Source: Lucifuga dentata (taxonomy: Eukaryota > Chordata > Actinopteri > Ophidiiformes > Bythitidae). From it: a DNA stretch of 64,000 nt. Where the stretch lies: NCBI GenBank assembly GCA_014773175.1, contig VXCM01006067.1, forward strand, positions 1 through 64,000, given 5' to 3'. This document shows, piece after piece, positions 28,301 through 39,005 of the stretch. Made by a program: the position numbers and the translations under genes. The notes under the pieces were generated by a model. That model was not told the DNA's origin. It did no database searches and worked only from the letters and a program-made list of their open reading frames with translations. Positions within the stretch are counted from its first letter, which is position 1. Every line of letters begins with the position of its first letter.

Positions 28301-31300
28301 TGTATAAGTATTGAAAGAGCTCAAGCCCACTGAAGATGCCAATAATGACTGCAGTCTTTCCTTAATTACATAAAAGCGTCCTTAGTCAGATTTTGGTACT
28401 TGTTACTCACTGACACAGCCAATTATAATTGGGTATTTGTGCATCTGCAATCGCAGGCAGGGTTTTTTGTTGGGTTATTTTCTCCCTCTTTGACAGAGTT
28501 ATAAGCCAGCCTGCAGTGTTGTAATGGACTTCGTGCTTGCCTGGTTGTCCTTGGTATTAGAGTTTACACCCTCCAGATGAATTGACATTTTCTGAAATAA
28601 GGAGGGATGCTTTTCAGGCACACCTCCTGGGGAGAAAGACTTGATGGAACCCCTCTGCTCCCTCCTTTCTCCTGGGATTTTGTGGCTTTACTTTAATGGG
28701 TTTTGCTTTTTATTCATTTTACTTTTATTCATTTTATCATTTCCTACTGCTGCCTTGTGTTACTTATTTGGTATTGTTTTTGCAGAAATCCATAACTTCC
28801 TTTATAGTGGTTATTTCGTACACATTCACCTCAGCTAGCACAACACTTTACCTAAGGAGAAAAAAATAAATAACACTACAGATGGTTTAGATAAGAGTAG
28901 CTGAAAATGTTACATTTCTGAATAAGGGAAGAGAAATGACGAAGGCGACACACTGTTACCGGGTCTCAAACAATGTATTGACAAAGTGCATTTCCAAAAA
29001 TTAATAACAAACACATGAAGCTTTATAATACATTCAATAAATATGCTGCTACCTCAACTGAACTTCACTTCATTTTTATCCAATACATTACTAACTTCTG
29101 CACACGTGCTCACACTAACACACTCATGCACGTACTAATGTGTTAAAGTACTTCTCCTTTCACAATAACGTTCAAACTTAACAAAGTAAGCGTATAAACA
29201 ATTAACAACCTAATAACCTTATATGTGTTCGAGCTACCCTACTTGGAAAAATGCGTTGGAACGGCATTTAAAGTCAGAGTTCCAACTGGGAAACTCGAAC
29301 CAAAGTTTTTTTATTATTATTATTATTAGTTATTTGAACAAGACATATAATAAAGAGTATGAAGTCATCAAAAAATAACCATAACTATTAACAGTATCAT
29401 GTAACTCTATAGCCTTAACAAGCATAAAAGAATACAGATAAACAATAAATTAAAAAAAAAAAATTAAAAAAATATATATCAGAGGTTAAGAAAAAAAAGT
29501 ATTCTGATAGCGTACTCTGACTTCACGAGTATGACGTCACTCAACATGGCAGCACCTGTGGAAGTGAGCTTTATGAATGGAAATGATCAGCTAACAGTTG
29601 AATAAAGTATTTTTTCTTGCATGACATTGAAATAAAAAGGTCAAAATATATCACCAAGTTAACCATCTACAGTGTATAATAACTGTTTGCCATTGATATG
29701 TAAGTGTAAATAATTTCAGAATATTACTTCTCTGCATAAATGTTTAATACTGTGATTAATATCACTGTAAAACAACACAACCAAACAGTCCTGTAATCTA
29801 ACTTTACTTTAGTTAGTATTTATTACTAAGTTTATTTAATCTTTATTTATTAATGCTTTTTTGTTTACATTTGACTGGAATGGTTTGAGGTTTGAAGTCA
29901 GAACTTCCAACTGGGAAAAATCGGACGTCCGAGGTAACACGAATGCAGCATTATTACTGTTATTATTATTATTACATTATTATTATTGCAGTATACTATT
30001 TATGTTGCAGCTTTCTTACCTGAATAAAGGAAGAGAATTGATGTACGCAACGCACCTTTACCTGAGCTCAATCAGTGTTTTGACCAAAACGCAGGACAGG
30101 TGATTCCCTTTCAGGCTCAGCACAGGAAGTTCTTCAAAATAAACTCATCTTTCTAAACAGGAAATAGTGCATAACTAAATACTAACTTATTTAAACTGAA
30201 ATTTAATAAGGCACATATATATATTTGAGTGGAACCATTTTTATACTAAAAAAAACAAAACAAAACAACAAAAATCTATCCACTACAAAAGCACACTGTC
30301 AGAATAAACAATCTTCTATGAAGATTCTATTATTGAGCTGACTCCTGTCAGTCAGTCAATTCAGAATAATTTAATTTACAAAATAAAGCAACAGCACTAT
30401 GAATTTTCTATACTGTATTTGTCATATGTTGTAAATAGATAAATGATAATGAATTGCTGAAGTAATGATCAGACAGAGGCGTTCTCTCACTCCATGTCTG
30501 TTCCTGCAGCCGTCTCGTTAAGACAGATATGGAGCTGGAGGTCTTGCGCTACACGAACAGGATTTCCAGTGAAGCTCACAAAATGGTAAGATCCTGTATA
30601 GCTACACTCACCATGTACAAGTCTTCTCAAATCTGTGAATTGGCTTTTATTTATTTATTTTAAGCAAAGCAAAAACAGGAATCATGAGGGAAATTTATTT
30701 GGCCAAGTCACCTGGGTTCGAATCTGCCTTTCCGTGTCTGCCTGGGTTTTGTCCTGCCTCCAAAAGTATGTGGGTTGAGTGAAGTGGAAACTCTAAATTG
30801 CTTGTAGGTGTGAATGAGTTTGTCTCTCTTCATGTCAGCCTTGTGATGGGCCTCTTGCCCAATGACTGCTGGGAAAGGCTCATGACCTTGCACAGGATAA
30901 GCAGGCAATGAGGATGGACAGATGGGTCCTCTAAGGCTGTAAACGTTTTTGACTAATCAATTTTAACTTCATCCAGAAGCTCAGAGGCTAGCAGTAAGAG
31001 ATTGTCTTTGACCAGCTGTATTTGACTTCTTCAGAGCATTTTCACTTTCTCAGTCATGAAGATCTCTTCAGAGGTTCAGGAGGTAAATTGGTACCCAGTG
31101 CCACTTTCATTTTTGGTGGTTTACCAATCTCAGTCTTCCTTGGAGAAAGAAACAAAAACAGACAGAAAGTGTTCTGCAAAATCAATGACTACATGTGGGC
31201 GCTCTCACTCTTTGAGCCCTTTAAGAACACTTTCCATCCAAAACCAACCTGCAGAATATTCGTAAGGGAATAACCCACAATCCATTGTGTTGTACTATTA

Positions 31301-34300
31301 AAAATTGTGACAACATGGGAAGCCCTAAAGTAATAAAGAAACAAACGCAAAAAAAATATTGAACTACTGTATATACTTGAGTATAAGCCGAGTTTTTATG
31401 ACCAAATTTCACAAAGCAAATCGGGGGTCGGCTTATACACGAGAAATTCAAATTTGATTCCAGAGAACACAATTTTCAGGGGTGGAAATATTACCCATTA
31501 CCACTACCCATGGAAAATAGTTTAAATCATACCTTAGAATGAGATATTTCCTGAATGAATAAACATCTTATCCAGCACATTTTGCAGCAGCCAGTAAGCG
31601 CCGTTGTGATTGTTGAAAGACAAAAGAATGGGCCAATCAGAGACGACCTTATAAAAGTGCTATTTCATATACCGGTATGGTAACGTTGTTTGGTAGTCTC
31701 ATTCAACATCATGTTTTGTGCTTTATTAGCAAGAAGCTTGAGATAAGATACAACANTTGGTAGTCTCATTCAACATCATGTTTTGTGCTTTATTAGCAAG
31801 AAGCTTGAGATAAGATACAACAACAATGGAAACTACACGGACTCAGAAGAGGAAGAGAGCATCGCATGAGGCTGGTTTCTACACAGAGCAGGACTGGAAT
31901 GAACTGTTTTGCGATTCAGACAAGGAATAGGAGTCCGGAAATGTTAATGTCAGTTATGGTAATTTACCAGTACCGGTTCGTGGATTATTTTCAGAAAATC
32001 ACAGGAATACTACGACAATACCCAGAAAAACAGGTAATTTGCTAANGATTATTTTCAGAAAATCACAGGAATACTACGACAATACCCAGAAAAACAGGTA
32101 ATTTGCTAAACATTTGATGGAACAATTGATGGAATGACATCAGGGAGTCGGCTTATACTGGTGTCTTTAAAAATCTAAATTTGCAGGTCAAAATCGGGGG
32201 GTTGGCTTATACACGAGATCGGTTTATACTCTAGCATATACGGTAGCAAGAAAAACTGAGTAACATTTCAAAAATGTGTTTGTCTGAGCCATTAACCTCA
32301 CTATTGTGCAAATATACTGGGAGGGAACAACAAATATTCAAGTTGGTGAGAGGCCATAACACACAGAGGTTCAAGCTTCCCTTATTCAGCCACACAACCC
32401 TCACTGACTACCCAACCTGTCAGCGCTGCCATACAGGTTGCTGTATTAACTCACTGGTCAAACAGCTTATATCTATGTCTTTTGGACATAGATATGAGAT
32501 TTGGCCTGTCGCATTCAAAGAGTCAGCAAAGGTTTGGCCCAGTAGTTTTCTGCCTGCATGTATCATCTTAATCACATAATAATGAAGCACTTTGTTCTCT
32601 GTAGATCATGAAGCATGTGAAACCTGGACAGAAAGAATATGAAATGGAGAGGTAAGTAAGGCTGCTTTCCTCTCAGATAAGTCCCATGATATCCCATGAT
32701 ATTCTTATCTCATGATAAGAAAAGCCTTCATCCAGCGTCACAGAGCTCAGCTTGTCTGCTGTCACTTTTCACTGAACAGACATCGTGTGAATACAGGCAC
32801 TGAAATGTCTAAGTCAGTGTTTCAGCAAAATATCATGACTGATTGCTCTGTTAGAGCTTTGAGTTTGAAACATGAGGAATCAGTTTATAGCCTCAGTAGT
32901 GATGCTCCAGTTACAATATAATTGTTATTATAGGAGCAGTGGAATGAGTACTGTAAAGTTATTGCTTGTTGTGGATGTGCTAAAGTTCAGTTCACGCTTC
33001 ACAGCCGCATAATAACACTGTTAGTAACACTGAAGAGTATATGGTGCAATACTTAGTGTATTGCAAAATACAGTATAAATAAGGTATTTTTATAAAAAGC
33101 ACCATAAAGTCTTTGAACTGTAGGAGGCAATACTGCATAGAAGATACATTATTACATAAAACTGTTTGTGGCATTGAACTTCTGCTGAATCAGTCATATC
33201 GTTGTTTTGAGTCATTTTAACAGTGACACAAACTATAACTGAGCAACGCATCCAGTCTAAAATATCTGATTTTAAATGACGATGGTGATAATTTGATACC
33301 TTTCTAGTACTTATGTGTGATATTTTTATAAACAGGTAAATATTACATTTGTTATTAGGATGCCAGTTATTATTACTCCTTGCTTGTGTGTGTGCGTGTA
33401 TATATATTTAGTTTGTTTAATATAGTACTGTATTGTAGAAAACAGTGTCAGCTAAAAGCCAAAGGTGAATGTGTCTGCAGTGGATAACATTAGTTCAAAA
33501 AAGAAAAGAACACGTGTAATTTGGATAAATGTACTGGGTACTAAACCTACAAAAGACAACAAACTGGACAATTTAATAATTTAATAATATCTTAAGATTT
33601 GTTAGATCATTTTTATGTATGTTTGTGTCTGTTCCATTAATGTTGTGCCAGCTGTCAATCATTCTCATTTGGATTACTGAGTGAGATGAACCAGGGGTCA
33701 TGCTGTGGAGACCTGTAGGAGGGTTTGATGTTTTTGCCCTGTGATGATTAAAAAATGAGAACTCGATGAATTCTTTAAAAGTATGGAATCAGGAGGAGGG
33801 CAGTGAAAGTCCTTCAGCTCATTACTGTTTTCTCTGATTGCTGCTGTAGTAAAATTATCTTTTTTTTTTTTTTTTTTTNCTATGGTATTTCTTTGAAGGT
33901 GTTTTTTTTTTTTCTCCTTGCAGTCTGTTCCAGCACTACTGTTACAGTAAAGGAGGGATGCGTCATACCTCATACACCTGTATCTGTGGAACGTAAGTCA
34001 TTGTACTTTTTGCTTTCTGACTTAGTTCCTTAATTTTCTTACTTACATGATTGTTTTATAAATCTCAGAGGGCAAACATGATATTGTCAGCAATATGATG
34101 AAGCATAGCTTTGAGGTTAGAGAAGCAGGCTTGTGACCAGAGGGTTGCCATTTTAAATCTCCATGCCAAATGGAAAAATATAAGCAGGGGAGTCAAAATT
34201 TAATTACAGTGATTTTCCAGAAGCAAGAGATTGCTGAAACCAGAGCAACTATCCATGGATACACACACACTGATTTTAAAATGCACAAGCTCATAATGTG

Positions 34301-37300
34301 TATAACACTGCATCATGTAGGATGCACTGATGGTAATGGAGGCAAAGTTAAGCATGCAGGGGACTTGGCACTCTGTATCCCTGCAATATCCCCCGTGGCA
34401 ACAAGCTAAACCATCCAAAATGCTTTCTCCCTGTTGTGGGGCTGTTGATGGCTAGCAACATCATTATGAATGAAAAATGTTAAGACGATCTCACTAATTG
34501 TGCTCTGACCTTTTGTATTAAAGGCCATGTAAAATGAGTATTTCCTGGGGTTTAGCAGTCAGTGAATGGAATTATTTCCCTGTTTAAACTAAGAGCTGAT
34601 AATTACAGGTAGACCTCAAAGAGGCACTTTTTTTTTGGGGGGGGGGGGGGGGGNGTGTTTGTTTTATTTTTTTGTGTATGAAAAGTAAAGATTGATAAAA
34701 CACCTCTTCTGAATTGTACAGAAATAACTTTTTCGTTTATTTGCACTAATGACAACTTTCAGAGTTATGTAAATTACATGACATGCAAATTATACAGCCT
34801 ATACTTTCACATGTAACATTTATTTAATTATCGTACTTTCTTTTTTTCATCCATCTATGCATTATTCTTCAACAACAGTGGCAACAATTCCTCCATCCTC
34901 CACTACGGCCATTCTGGGGCTCCCAATGACAAGACAATTATGGATGGAGACATGTGGTGAGAATCCTTTAGAATAGTCAGTTTTGTCCCACCTCTAACTG
35001 TTCTACATTAGTAACTGGGACGTTTCCTACACCAGTACGGTTTAAAGTCAAAGAGCGAAATTCATAATAAAAAATCATGGTAACACGGTGAATAAGTCCT
35101 TGATAATTTAAGCTCATTCATAAGCTTCTTTTACGTTAATCATCACATCGTTGGCCCAACGTGCTGTTATAAGGTGTTTCACAGGTAAAATCCAATGAGG
35201 ATCAGTGTGTCATAAGAGCTACACTTTATACTTCTTCCTCTGGTGTCAAAGCCAAATTAACAACAGAAAACAAAATGTGTGTGTTAAATCTGGCACTGTG
35301 TTTTATGAATTCCTCCTAAAGTCTCTGAGGTTTTATTAACACATGAGGATATATGCATTTGCTAACTGACTGAAACCGTAAAATTGAGCAGTACAACTGT
35401 TGTATATCTCTGGAGATTACTCAAACTCTACTGAACCAGTTTTGTTAAAACCTTTGGGAATAAATTTGACTTCATTTGTTGTGACGTTTTGTAACCTGCA
35501 GTCTTTTTGATATGGGTGGAGAGTACTACTGCTACTCCTCAGACATCACCTGCTCCTTCCCAGCCAACGGCAAGTTCACTGCTGATCAGAGAGCCATTTA
35601 TGAGGCCGTCCTCAAGTCATCCAGAGCTATCATGGCTGCCATCAAACCAGGTACCATGTTAAAGTATTATAGTACAGTTACAAGTAGGTTGCACTCTACT
35701 GACATACAAAGACTGAGATTCTGCTGACAGAATTAGCATTTTGTCGGCATAATTTTTTTAGTGTGAAATCTACACAACTGTTGACATAATATTTTTTCAG
35801 GCTTTTACAGGTTTTAATTTTCCAGTCATGTGGTTTTAAATCCAGTTGTAGCAGTGTTGATGCTGTTGTCCCACAGGGCGTCATGTAATGGAAAAGGAGG
35901 AGCTACTCATAGCTGAAAAAAAAAAAAAAAAANAAAAAAAAAAAAAAAAACCTGTCAAAATGTGTTACTGCTGTGTTAATGTGCCATATGGGGAAACAAA
36001 GAATGAACTAATAAATCATTGAAAAAATGTAATTTTTCAAATATTTCATTGGCAATAACATCCTGTTGTCACGGCTTGGTTGACATTTGTTGCACAATTT
36101 CCAGCATTTCCTGTTAGGATAAAACAGTACTTTATTTCTGGCAAAAGTATATAGAGTGCAAAATTATTTAGACTTGAATCATACATAGCAGAAGTTACCT
36201 GTTTTATATTTGGGTCAAAGAGTTTGTATACTAGATGGTGTTTGTGTTGAAGGTGTGAAGTGGACTGACATGCACCGCCTGGCTGACCGGGTTCACCTGG
36301 AGGAGCTGGTGAAGACTGGCATCTTGAAGGGCAGCGTGGAGGACATGCTGAAGGTCCACATGGGTTCTGTCTTCATGCCTCACGGCCTGGGACACCTGCT
36401 GGGCATCGACGTGCATGACGTGGGAGGTTACCCAGAGGTCGGTGCTGCTTTAAAAAGTCCAGCCAGCATAATGGATACAGTGAGGAAATTACAGGGCACG
36501 TAAATTATGCTGAGAGCAATTTGCAGGAAAATTATCATAAATTCTGTGATTGCCCACTTCAGACAACAAGTAGTTAGATTTTCACAGGGAAAAGAGTTTC
36601 CAGACCGTAGAATAAGGAAACACATTCCTGTCCCTGGAATATTTATGGACATCAGTAATATAGTCTCTCAGCAAAAAGGGTCCAAGTTGCAAGAGCAGAT
36701 CAGGGTGGGGGCAGGAGAGAAACAAAGGTGACATGTTTTCCTGAACAATCACTGACATTTTATTAATCATATTTTATTTGTATGCCAGTTTTTCTACATA
36801 AAATGTAACTCAAAGTGCTTCACAGGACTTTTGGGTCATTTCATTGACCCAAAAGACAGGATGAGCCATAAAAAAAAGTAATAAAAGAAAGGAAACACCA
36901 TAGCCGAAAAGACCATAGAGACCACTGAGACTAAAGCACATACAGATAAAAGTTAGTAAAGGGAAACATAAAATAAAATGTGAACAGAGTGTTTCAGGTT
37001 ATGGTGGAGGATCGTTATTAATCGTTGCTTATTAAAGATTAGTAAGTATTATTGATAGTAAGTATTATTTATTAATTGACACTCGTCAATTTTCAGTGAA
37101 ATAGTGAAGCTTATACTTGAAATGATCACGTTATAATTTCTAAGATCTTGAGGAGATGACCTCTCCAGACTCATTTATGTGTTTTGACTTTTTAGATCAG
37201 TCATCTTCAAAATCCGAGCTCCGGGTCTGGACCGAACCACAACTGTTTCCAGACTCCGAGCAAATTACACTTTACATATGTATTATTTGTATTTTCTGGG

Positions 37301-38657
37301 ACATTGCTGTGACGCAATAAGTCAAAATTTTCCACTTCCTCCACTGAAAAGTAAAACCGAATGTCTGCCTGAGAGTCAACAGCGCAGCTAGTTTCGTCAG
37401 CACCCCCTACCCCCACCTCCACCCCCGCTCAACACCTTAAATTGTCGGTAAAAAATTTGGATCCCAATCCAACCCTGGCTTGACTGACTTTAATAAACGG
37501 ACCTTTGTCTTATTGAAAATTTTCTTTATGGACCTTTAAGATTTGTATTCGAGTACCCCTGTTTTAGATACTAAGATTGAGTTTTAAATACCAATACCAG
37601 CAGCCAATAAATTTCAAAATATGATGCCAAAAAATGCAGGGATTCACTGATCCAGAATTGCCTGTGCATGTGGAGAAACAACTTACAAAGTCTACAGACG
37701 ACGTGGCTGATGTTGTAACAGACTGTTTTACTGTTTAGGGTGTGGAGCGTATTAACGAACCTGGACTGAGAAGTCTTCGGATGGGTCGCCTGGTGCAGGA
37801 GAGGATGGTCCTCACCGTGGAGCCCGGCATATACTTCATCAACCACCTGCTGGACCAGGCTCTGGCCAACCTGGCCCAGAGCTGCTTCATCGACAACCAA
37901 GTGCTGGCTCGCTTCCGTGGCTTTGGAGGGGTCAGTCTGCCTGTTGTCTGGACTTGAAATCATGAAATCTCACTTTAGCCATTGTACTGCTTACTTTGCT
38001 CAAAACCTACGTCTTGTTTTGTTAGTTTTGGCGTGAGTTTCTGTCTGTTATAATAACATTTCAATATCTGTTGGCCTGTGGTTCTCAAACCTTTTGAACC
38101 AAGTGCCACCACTGAGTAACCCAAAACATTTAGTGAATTCTAAAACGAATTTAATTTAATAATCAAATTTCTGTAGGTTTCAATTTTGTTGATTGTCTGC
38201 TGAAATTTCCAGAGATAAGTGATGTAGAGGGTTGCACTTCAAGTACCACCATTGTTACACATAACAAAGTTTGAGAACAGTTTTACAACTGGCATTAGTT
38301 CAGGCACCATGAACAGTCGGACAGTCAGACATTTAATAATCAAACCCCAAGTTGAATAATGATCTAGACTGAATTATTTGGAAATGAAAGCAAATGTGAA
38401 CACACACTAAAGTCCTTTACAATCATTGCTTTGAAAAACTATGTGCACAGCTACAGCAAGTCCAGTTTGAATGTTACCAATACATTACTGTGTTGCTACT
38501 TTGTGTTGTGTAGGTACGCATCGAAGACAACATTGCAGTGACAGCTGATGGAATAGAGCTGCTGACCTGCGTCCCTCGCACCGTGGAGGAGATCGAGGCT
38601 TTCATGACCGACGCTGCGAAACCCTTCAGCCCAGTCGTCAGTAGTGCAAAATTCTGA
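19319..38657 (+). CDS. pepd: Xaa-Pro dipeptidase (prolidase), 15 exons, spliced
   Basis: Cytosolic, homodimeric, Mn-dependent M24 metallopeptidase that splits dipeptides with C-terminal proline or hydroxyproline, the last step of collagen peptide recycling. Fifteen exons with GT-AG borders join in frame to 495 codons plus stop (human PEPD has 493 residues). The N-terminal creatinase-like domain covers about residues 10-160. The pita-bread catalytic domain has metal ligands D276 (in CLFDMGG), D287 (in SSDITC), H370 (in PHGLGH), E412 (in TVEPG) and E452 (in VRIED), at the same numbers as in human. The start is the first ATG of a MAAA-type N terminus. Repeats load introns 1, 2, 5 and 8, but no coding break is seen, so the gene looks functional. 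Donor GTCGGT after exon 13 is weak. Confidence 0.97.
21465..21505. repeat. Near-perfect 41 bp palindrome
   Basis: The arm GTGAACCTACAGCACTGCC (21465-21483) is followed after three bases by its exact complement (21487-21505). An A-T pair within the three extends the stem to 20 bp around a single G. It could extrude as a cruciform or fold as an RNA hairpin in the pepd pre-mRNA. Confidence 0.9.
21796..22459 (-). mobile_element. TTAA MITE copy 3 (reverse)
   Basis: It has full family ends and an inverted core. Its left TIR is duplicated around the N at 21890 (21823-21889 and 21891-21957), so the true element is about 68 bp shorter than the coordinates suggest. Its right end is 46 bp from pepd exon 2, inside the usual branch-point/polypyrimidine zone boundary. 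Confidence 0.85.
22506..22689 (+). CDS. pepd: pepd exon 2
   Basis: Acceptor TTTCAG, donor GTAGGA. Encodes the N-terminal domain segment [12 protein letters not shown] through DLLFRQ, ending at residue 67 in phase 0. It aligns directly with the WLGNETL and VLFRQ region of human PEPD. Confidence 0.97.
22915..23696 (+). mobile_element. Deleted hAT transposon with decayed transposase
   Basis: Left end TAGGGATGTGCAT (22915) and right end, read in reverse, TAGGAATGGGCAT (23696) form imperfect terminal inverted repeats. Flanking octamers GTGTCGAG (22907-22914) and ATGTTGAA (23697-23704) match at five positions, with transitions at the other three, as expected of an old 8 bp hAT target duplication. 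The interior holds the C-terminal part of a hAT transposase. It sits in pepd intron 2 and ends 196 bp before exon 3. Confidence 0.85.
23206..23577 (+). pseudogene. hAT transposase C-terminal remnant
   Basis: One frame reads [16 protein letters not shown], matching the 'LDPRFKDLRF' type segment before the dimerisation domain. After a frameshift near 23350 another frame reads [20 protein letters not shown] then a [20 protein letters not shown] stretch, the hAT C-terminal dimerisation domain (Dimer_Tnp_hAT). The catalytic core, BED finger and a start are absent, so this is a non-functional relic. Confidence 0.85.
23893..24020 (+). CDS. pepd: pepd exon 3
   Basis: Acceptor TTCTGCAG, donor GTGAGT. 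Encodes [20 protein letters not shown] through TWMGE, phase 2 at the end. Confidence 0.97.
24021..24506 (+). other. pepd: pepd intron 3
   Basis: 486 bp of unique-looking AT-rich sequence. I see no further feature. Confidence 0.9.
24507..24570 (+). CDS. pepd: pepd exon 4
   Basis: Acceptor TGACAG, donor GTAAGT. Encodes [21 protein letters not shown], ending at residue 131 in phase 0. Confidence 0.96.
24571..26467 (+). other. pepd: pepd intron 4
   Basis: About 1.9 kb with no recognised repeat or exon. The open frames inside it (for example 24808-25050) have no resemblance to known proteins. Confidence 0.85.
26468..26515 (+). CDS. pepd: pepd exon 5
   Basis: A 48 bp exon, acceptor CTTGTAG, donor GTACAC. 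Encodes [16 protein letters not shown] (residues 132-147). Found by alignment to the human IASVLTSQKPSVLLTL segment. Confidence 0.95.
26949..27524 (+). mobile_element. TTAA MITE copy 4 (forward)
   Basis: A full-length family member in pepd intron 5. The left TIR is somewhat degraded (GGACCATTGCGTG), the right end is intact, and the element has no coding capacity. Confidence 0.85.
27806..27867 (+). CDS. pepd: pepd exon 6
   Basis: It follows a long poly-T tract ending AAATGCAG, donor GTATGT. Encodes [20 protein letters not shown] plus two bases of R, phase 2. Confidence 0.95.
28235..28279 (+). CDS. pepd: pepd exon 7
   Basis: A 45 bp exon, acceptor AAATCAG, donor GTGAGT. Encodes [14 protein letters not shown] flanked by split codons, equal to human FEVNNTILHPEIVEC. 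Confidence 0.95.
28280..30509 (+). other. pepd: pepd intron 7
   Basis: 2.2 kb intron. The part from about 28916 to 30110 carries two weak internal direct-repeat pairs: near 28919 and 30021, and the TTCCAACTGGGAAA motif near 29280 and 29905. These suggest an old unclassified repeat. TTA/ATT-rich tracts occur near 29310 and 29950. Confidence 0.6.
30510..30585 (+). CDS. pepd: pepd exon 8
   Basis: Acceptor TTCCTGCAG, donor GTAAGA. Encodes [20 protein letters not shown] then EAHKM, ending at residue 208 in phase 0, where the catalytic domain begins. Confidence 0.97.
30708..30928 (+). repeat. 5'-truncated SINE copy
   Basis: It shares with the 2551 element the GGTTCGAATCTGCC block, CTCTAAATTGC, AATGACTGCTGGGA and a GATGGACAGATGG tail. 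It is diverged and internally deleted, and lies in pepd intron 8. Confidence 0.7.
31367..32243. mobile_element. TA-flanked DNA transposon (Tc1/mariner-pogo type), decayed
   Basis: Left end CTGTATATACTTGAGTATAA and right end, read in reverse, CCGTATATGCTAGAGTATAA form terminal inverted repeats that continue with AGCCGA/ACCGAT. TA dinucleotides flank both ends (31365-31366 and 32244-32245). Subterminal GGCTTATACACGAG repeats occur inside. A short open stretch from about 31826 begins [18 protein letters not shown] and stops after some 34 codons; no DDE catalytic motif is visible. Two single-N duplications (N at 31756 and 32046) inflate its length by about 130 bp. Confidence 0.65.
32605..32651 (+). 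CDS. pepd: pepd exon 9
   Basis: Acceptor CTGTAG, donor GTAAGT. Encodes [15 protein letters not shown] plus two bases of S224. Confidence 0.95.
32652..33923 (+). other. pepd: pepd intron 9
   Basis: 1.27 kb, AT-rich, with no recognised exon or repeat. It ends in a poly-T tract with an assembly N at 33879. Confidence 0.85.
33924..33992 (+). CDS. pepd: pepd exon 10
   Basis: Acceptor CTTGCAG, donor GTAAGT. Encodes [20 protein letters not shown] then CG, including substrate-pocket residues around H255 of the next exon. Confidence 0.96.
33993..34878 (+). other. pepd: pepd intron 10
   Basis: 886 bp with no exon evidence. It holds a poly-G run ending at an assembly N (34654). Confidence 0.85.
34879..34956 (+). 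CDS. pepd: pepd exon 11
   Basis: Acceptor AACAACAG, donor GTGAGA. Encodes [20 protein letters not shown] then MDGDM. H255 in ILHYGH is the conserved active-site histidine position of prolidases. Confidence 0.96.
34957..35501 (+). other. pepd: pepd intron 11
   Basis: 545 bp of AT-rich sequence. I see nothing further in it. Confidence 0.9.
35502..35650 (+). CDS. pepd: pepd exon 12
   Basis: Acceptor ACCTGCAG, donor GTACCA. Encodes [20 protein letters not shown] through AAIKPG. It contains the metal ligands D276 and D287. Confidence 0.97.
35651..36252 (+). other. pepd: pepd intron 12
   Basis: 602 bp. It contains a poly-A tract interrupted by an assembly N (35933), so the true length is uncertain. 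Confidence 0.9.
36253..36437 (+). CDS. pepd: pepd exon 13
   Basis: Acceptor GTTGAAG, donor GTCGGT (non-consensus +3 to +5 bases). Encodes [20 protein letters not shown] through HDVGGYPE. It contains metal ligand H370 and second-shell H377. The human segment reads GVWWPDMHRL where this one has [10 protein letters not shown]. Confidence 0.96.
36438..37738 (+). other. pepd: pepd intron 13
   Basis: 1.3 kb. It includes an inverted LINE-like tail near 36766-36960. The rest shows no exon or classed repeat. Confidence 0.85.
36766..36960 (-). repeat. Inverted LINE 3'-end-like fragment
   Basis: TTTTATTTGTATGCCAG, TAACTCAAAGTGCTTCACAG and the following purine-rich stretch read, in reverse, like the 'aagcactttga...atacaaataaa' 3' tail common to fish non-LTR elements. 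No coding part remains. Confidence 0.5.
37739..37930 (+). CDS. pepd: pepd exon 14
   Basis: Acceptor CTGTTTAG, donor GTCAGT. Encodes [20 protein letters not shown] through RFRGFGG, 64 codons in phase 0. It contains metal ligand E412 in [11 protein letters not shown]. Confidence 0.97.
38075..38283. mobile_element. Possible hAT-type MITE
   Basis: The left end CTGTGGTTCTCAAACCTTTT mirrors the right end AAAGTTTGAGAACAG, about 205 bp apart, and both sides carry AAGTACCACC-like or AAGTGCCACC blocks. These look like Charlie-type hAT ends. No clear 8 bp target duplication is visible, so boundaries and class are tentative. It lies in pepd intron 14. Confidence 0.45.
38514..38657 (+). CDS. pepd: pepd exon 15 (terminal)
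   Basis: Acceptor TTGTGTAG. Encodes [20 protein letters not shown] through SSAKF and TGA at 38655-38657. It contains the last metal ligand, E452. Confidence 0.97.
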   Translation, partial: VRIEDNIAVTADGIELLTCVPRTVEEIEAFMTDAAKPFSPVVSSAKF

Positions 38658-38930
38658 ATGGCATCCATCAAAAAACCTCCAAACTGTAAGGTGTGATTTC
38701 AGGAATTCCTGCAGCAGAACCAAAAAAAAGAATATTGAGAACGGAAAATGCAGTTATCGATTATATTCCATTCATATACTCAATGCAGTAAAATTAACAT
38801 GTGCCAATAATCAACCAACAGCAGCTTCATATGTTTCATAAGAGCTGTCAAAATCCCATTTAGAGTAAGTGGCATATGCTGGCAACAGATAGACTCAACT
38901 TACTGCTTAAACTTTGTTAATTTTTTTACA

Positions 38931-39005
38931 AATAAATACTTATTCTTATACTTTATTCTTTGTAATCACGTGGTTCACAAAAATACTGGCATTGAAGACA
39001 ATAAA
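38931..39005 (+). terminator. pepd: pepd poly(A) signals
   Basis: AATAAA occurs at 38931-38936 and again at 39000-39005, 274 and 343 bp after the stop. Either would give a short 3' UTR. The choice cannot be made from sequence alone. Confidence 0.6.
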
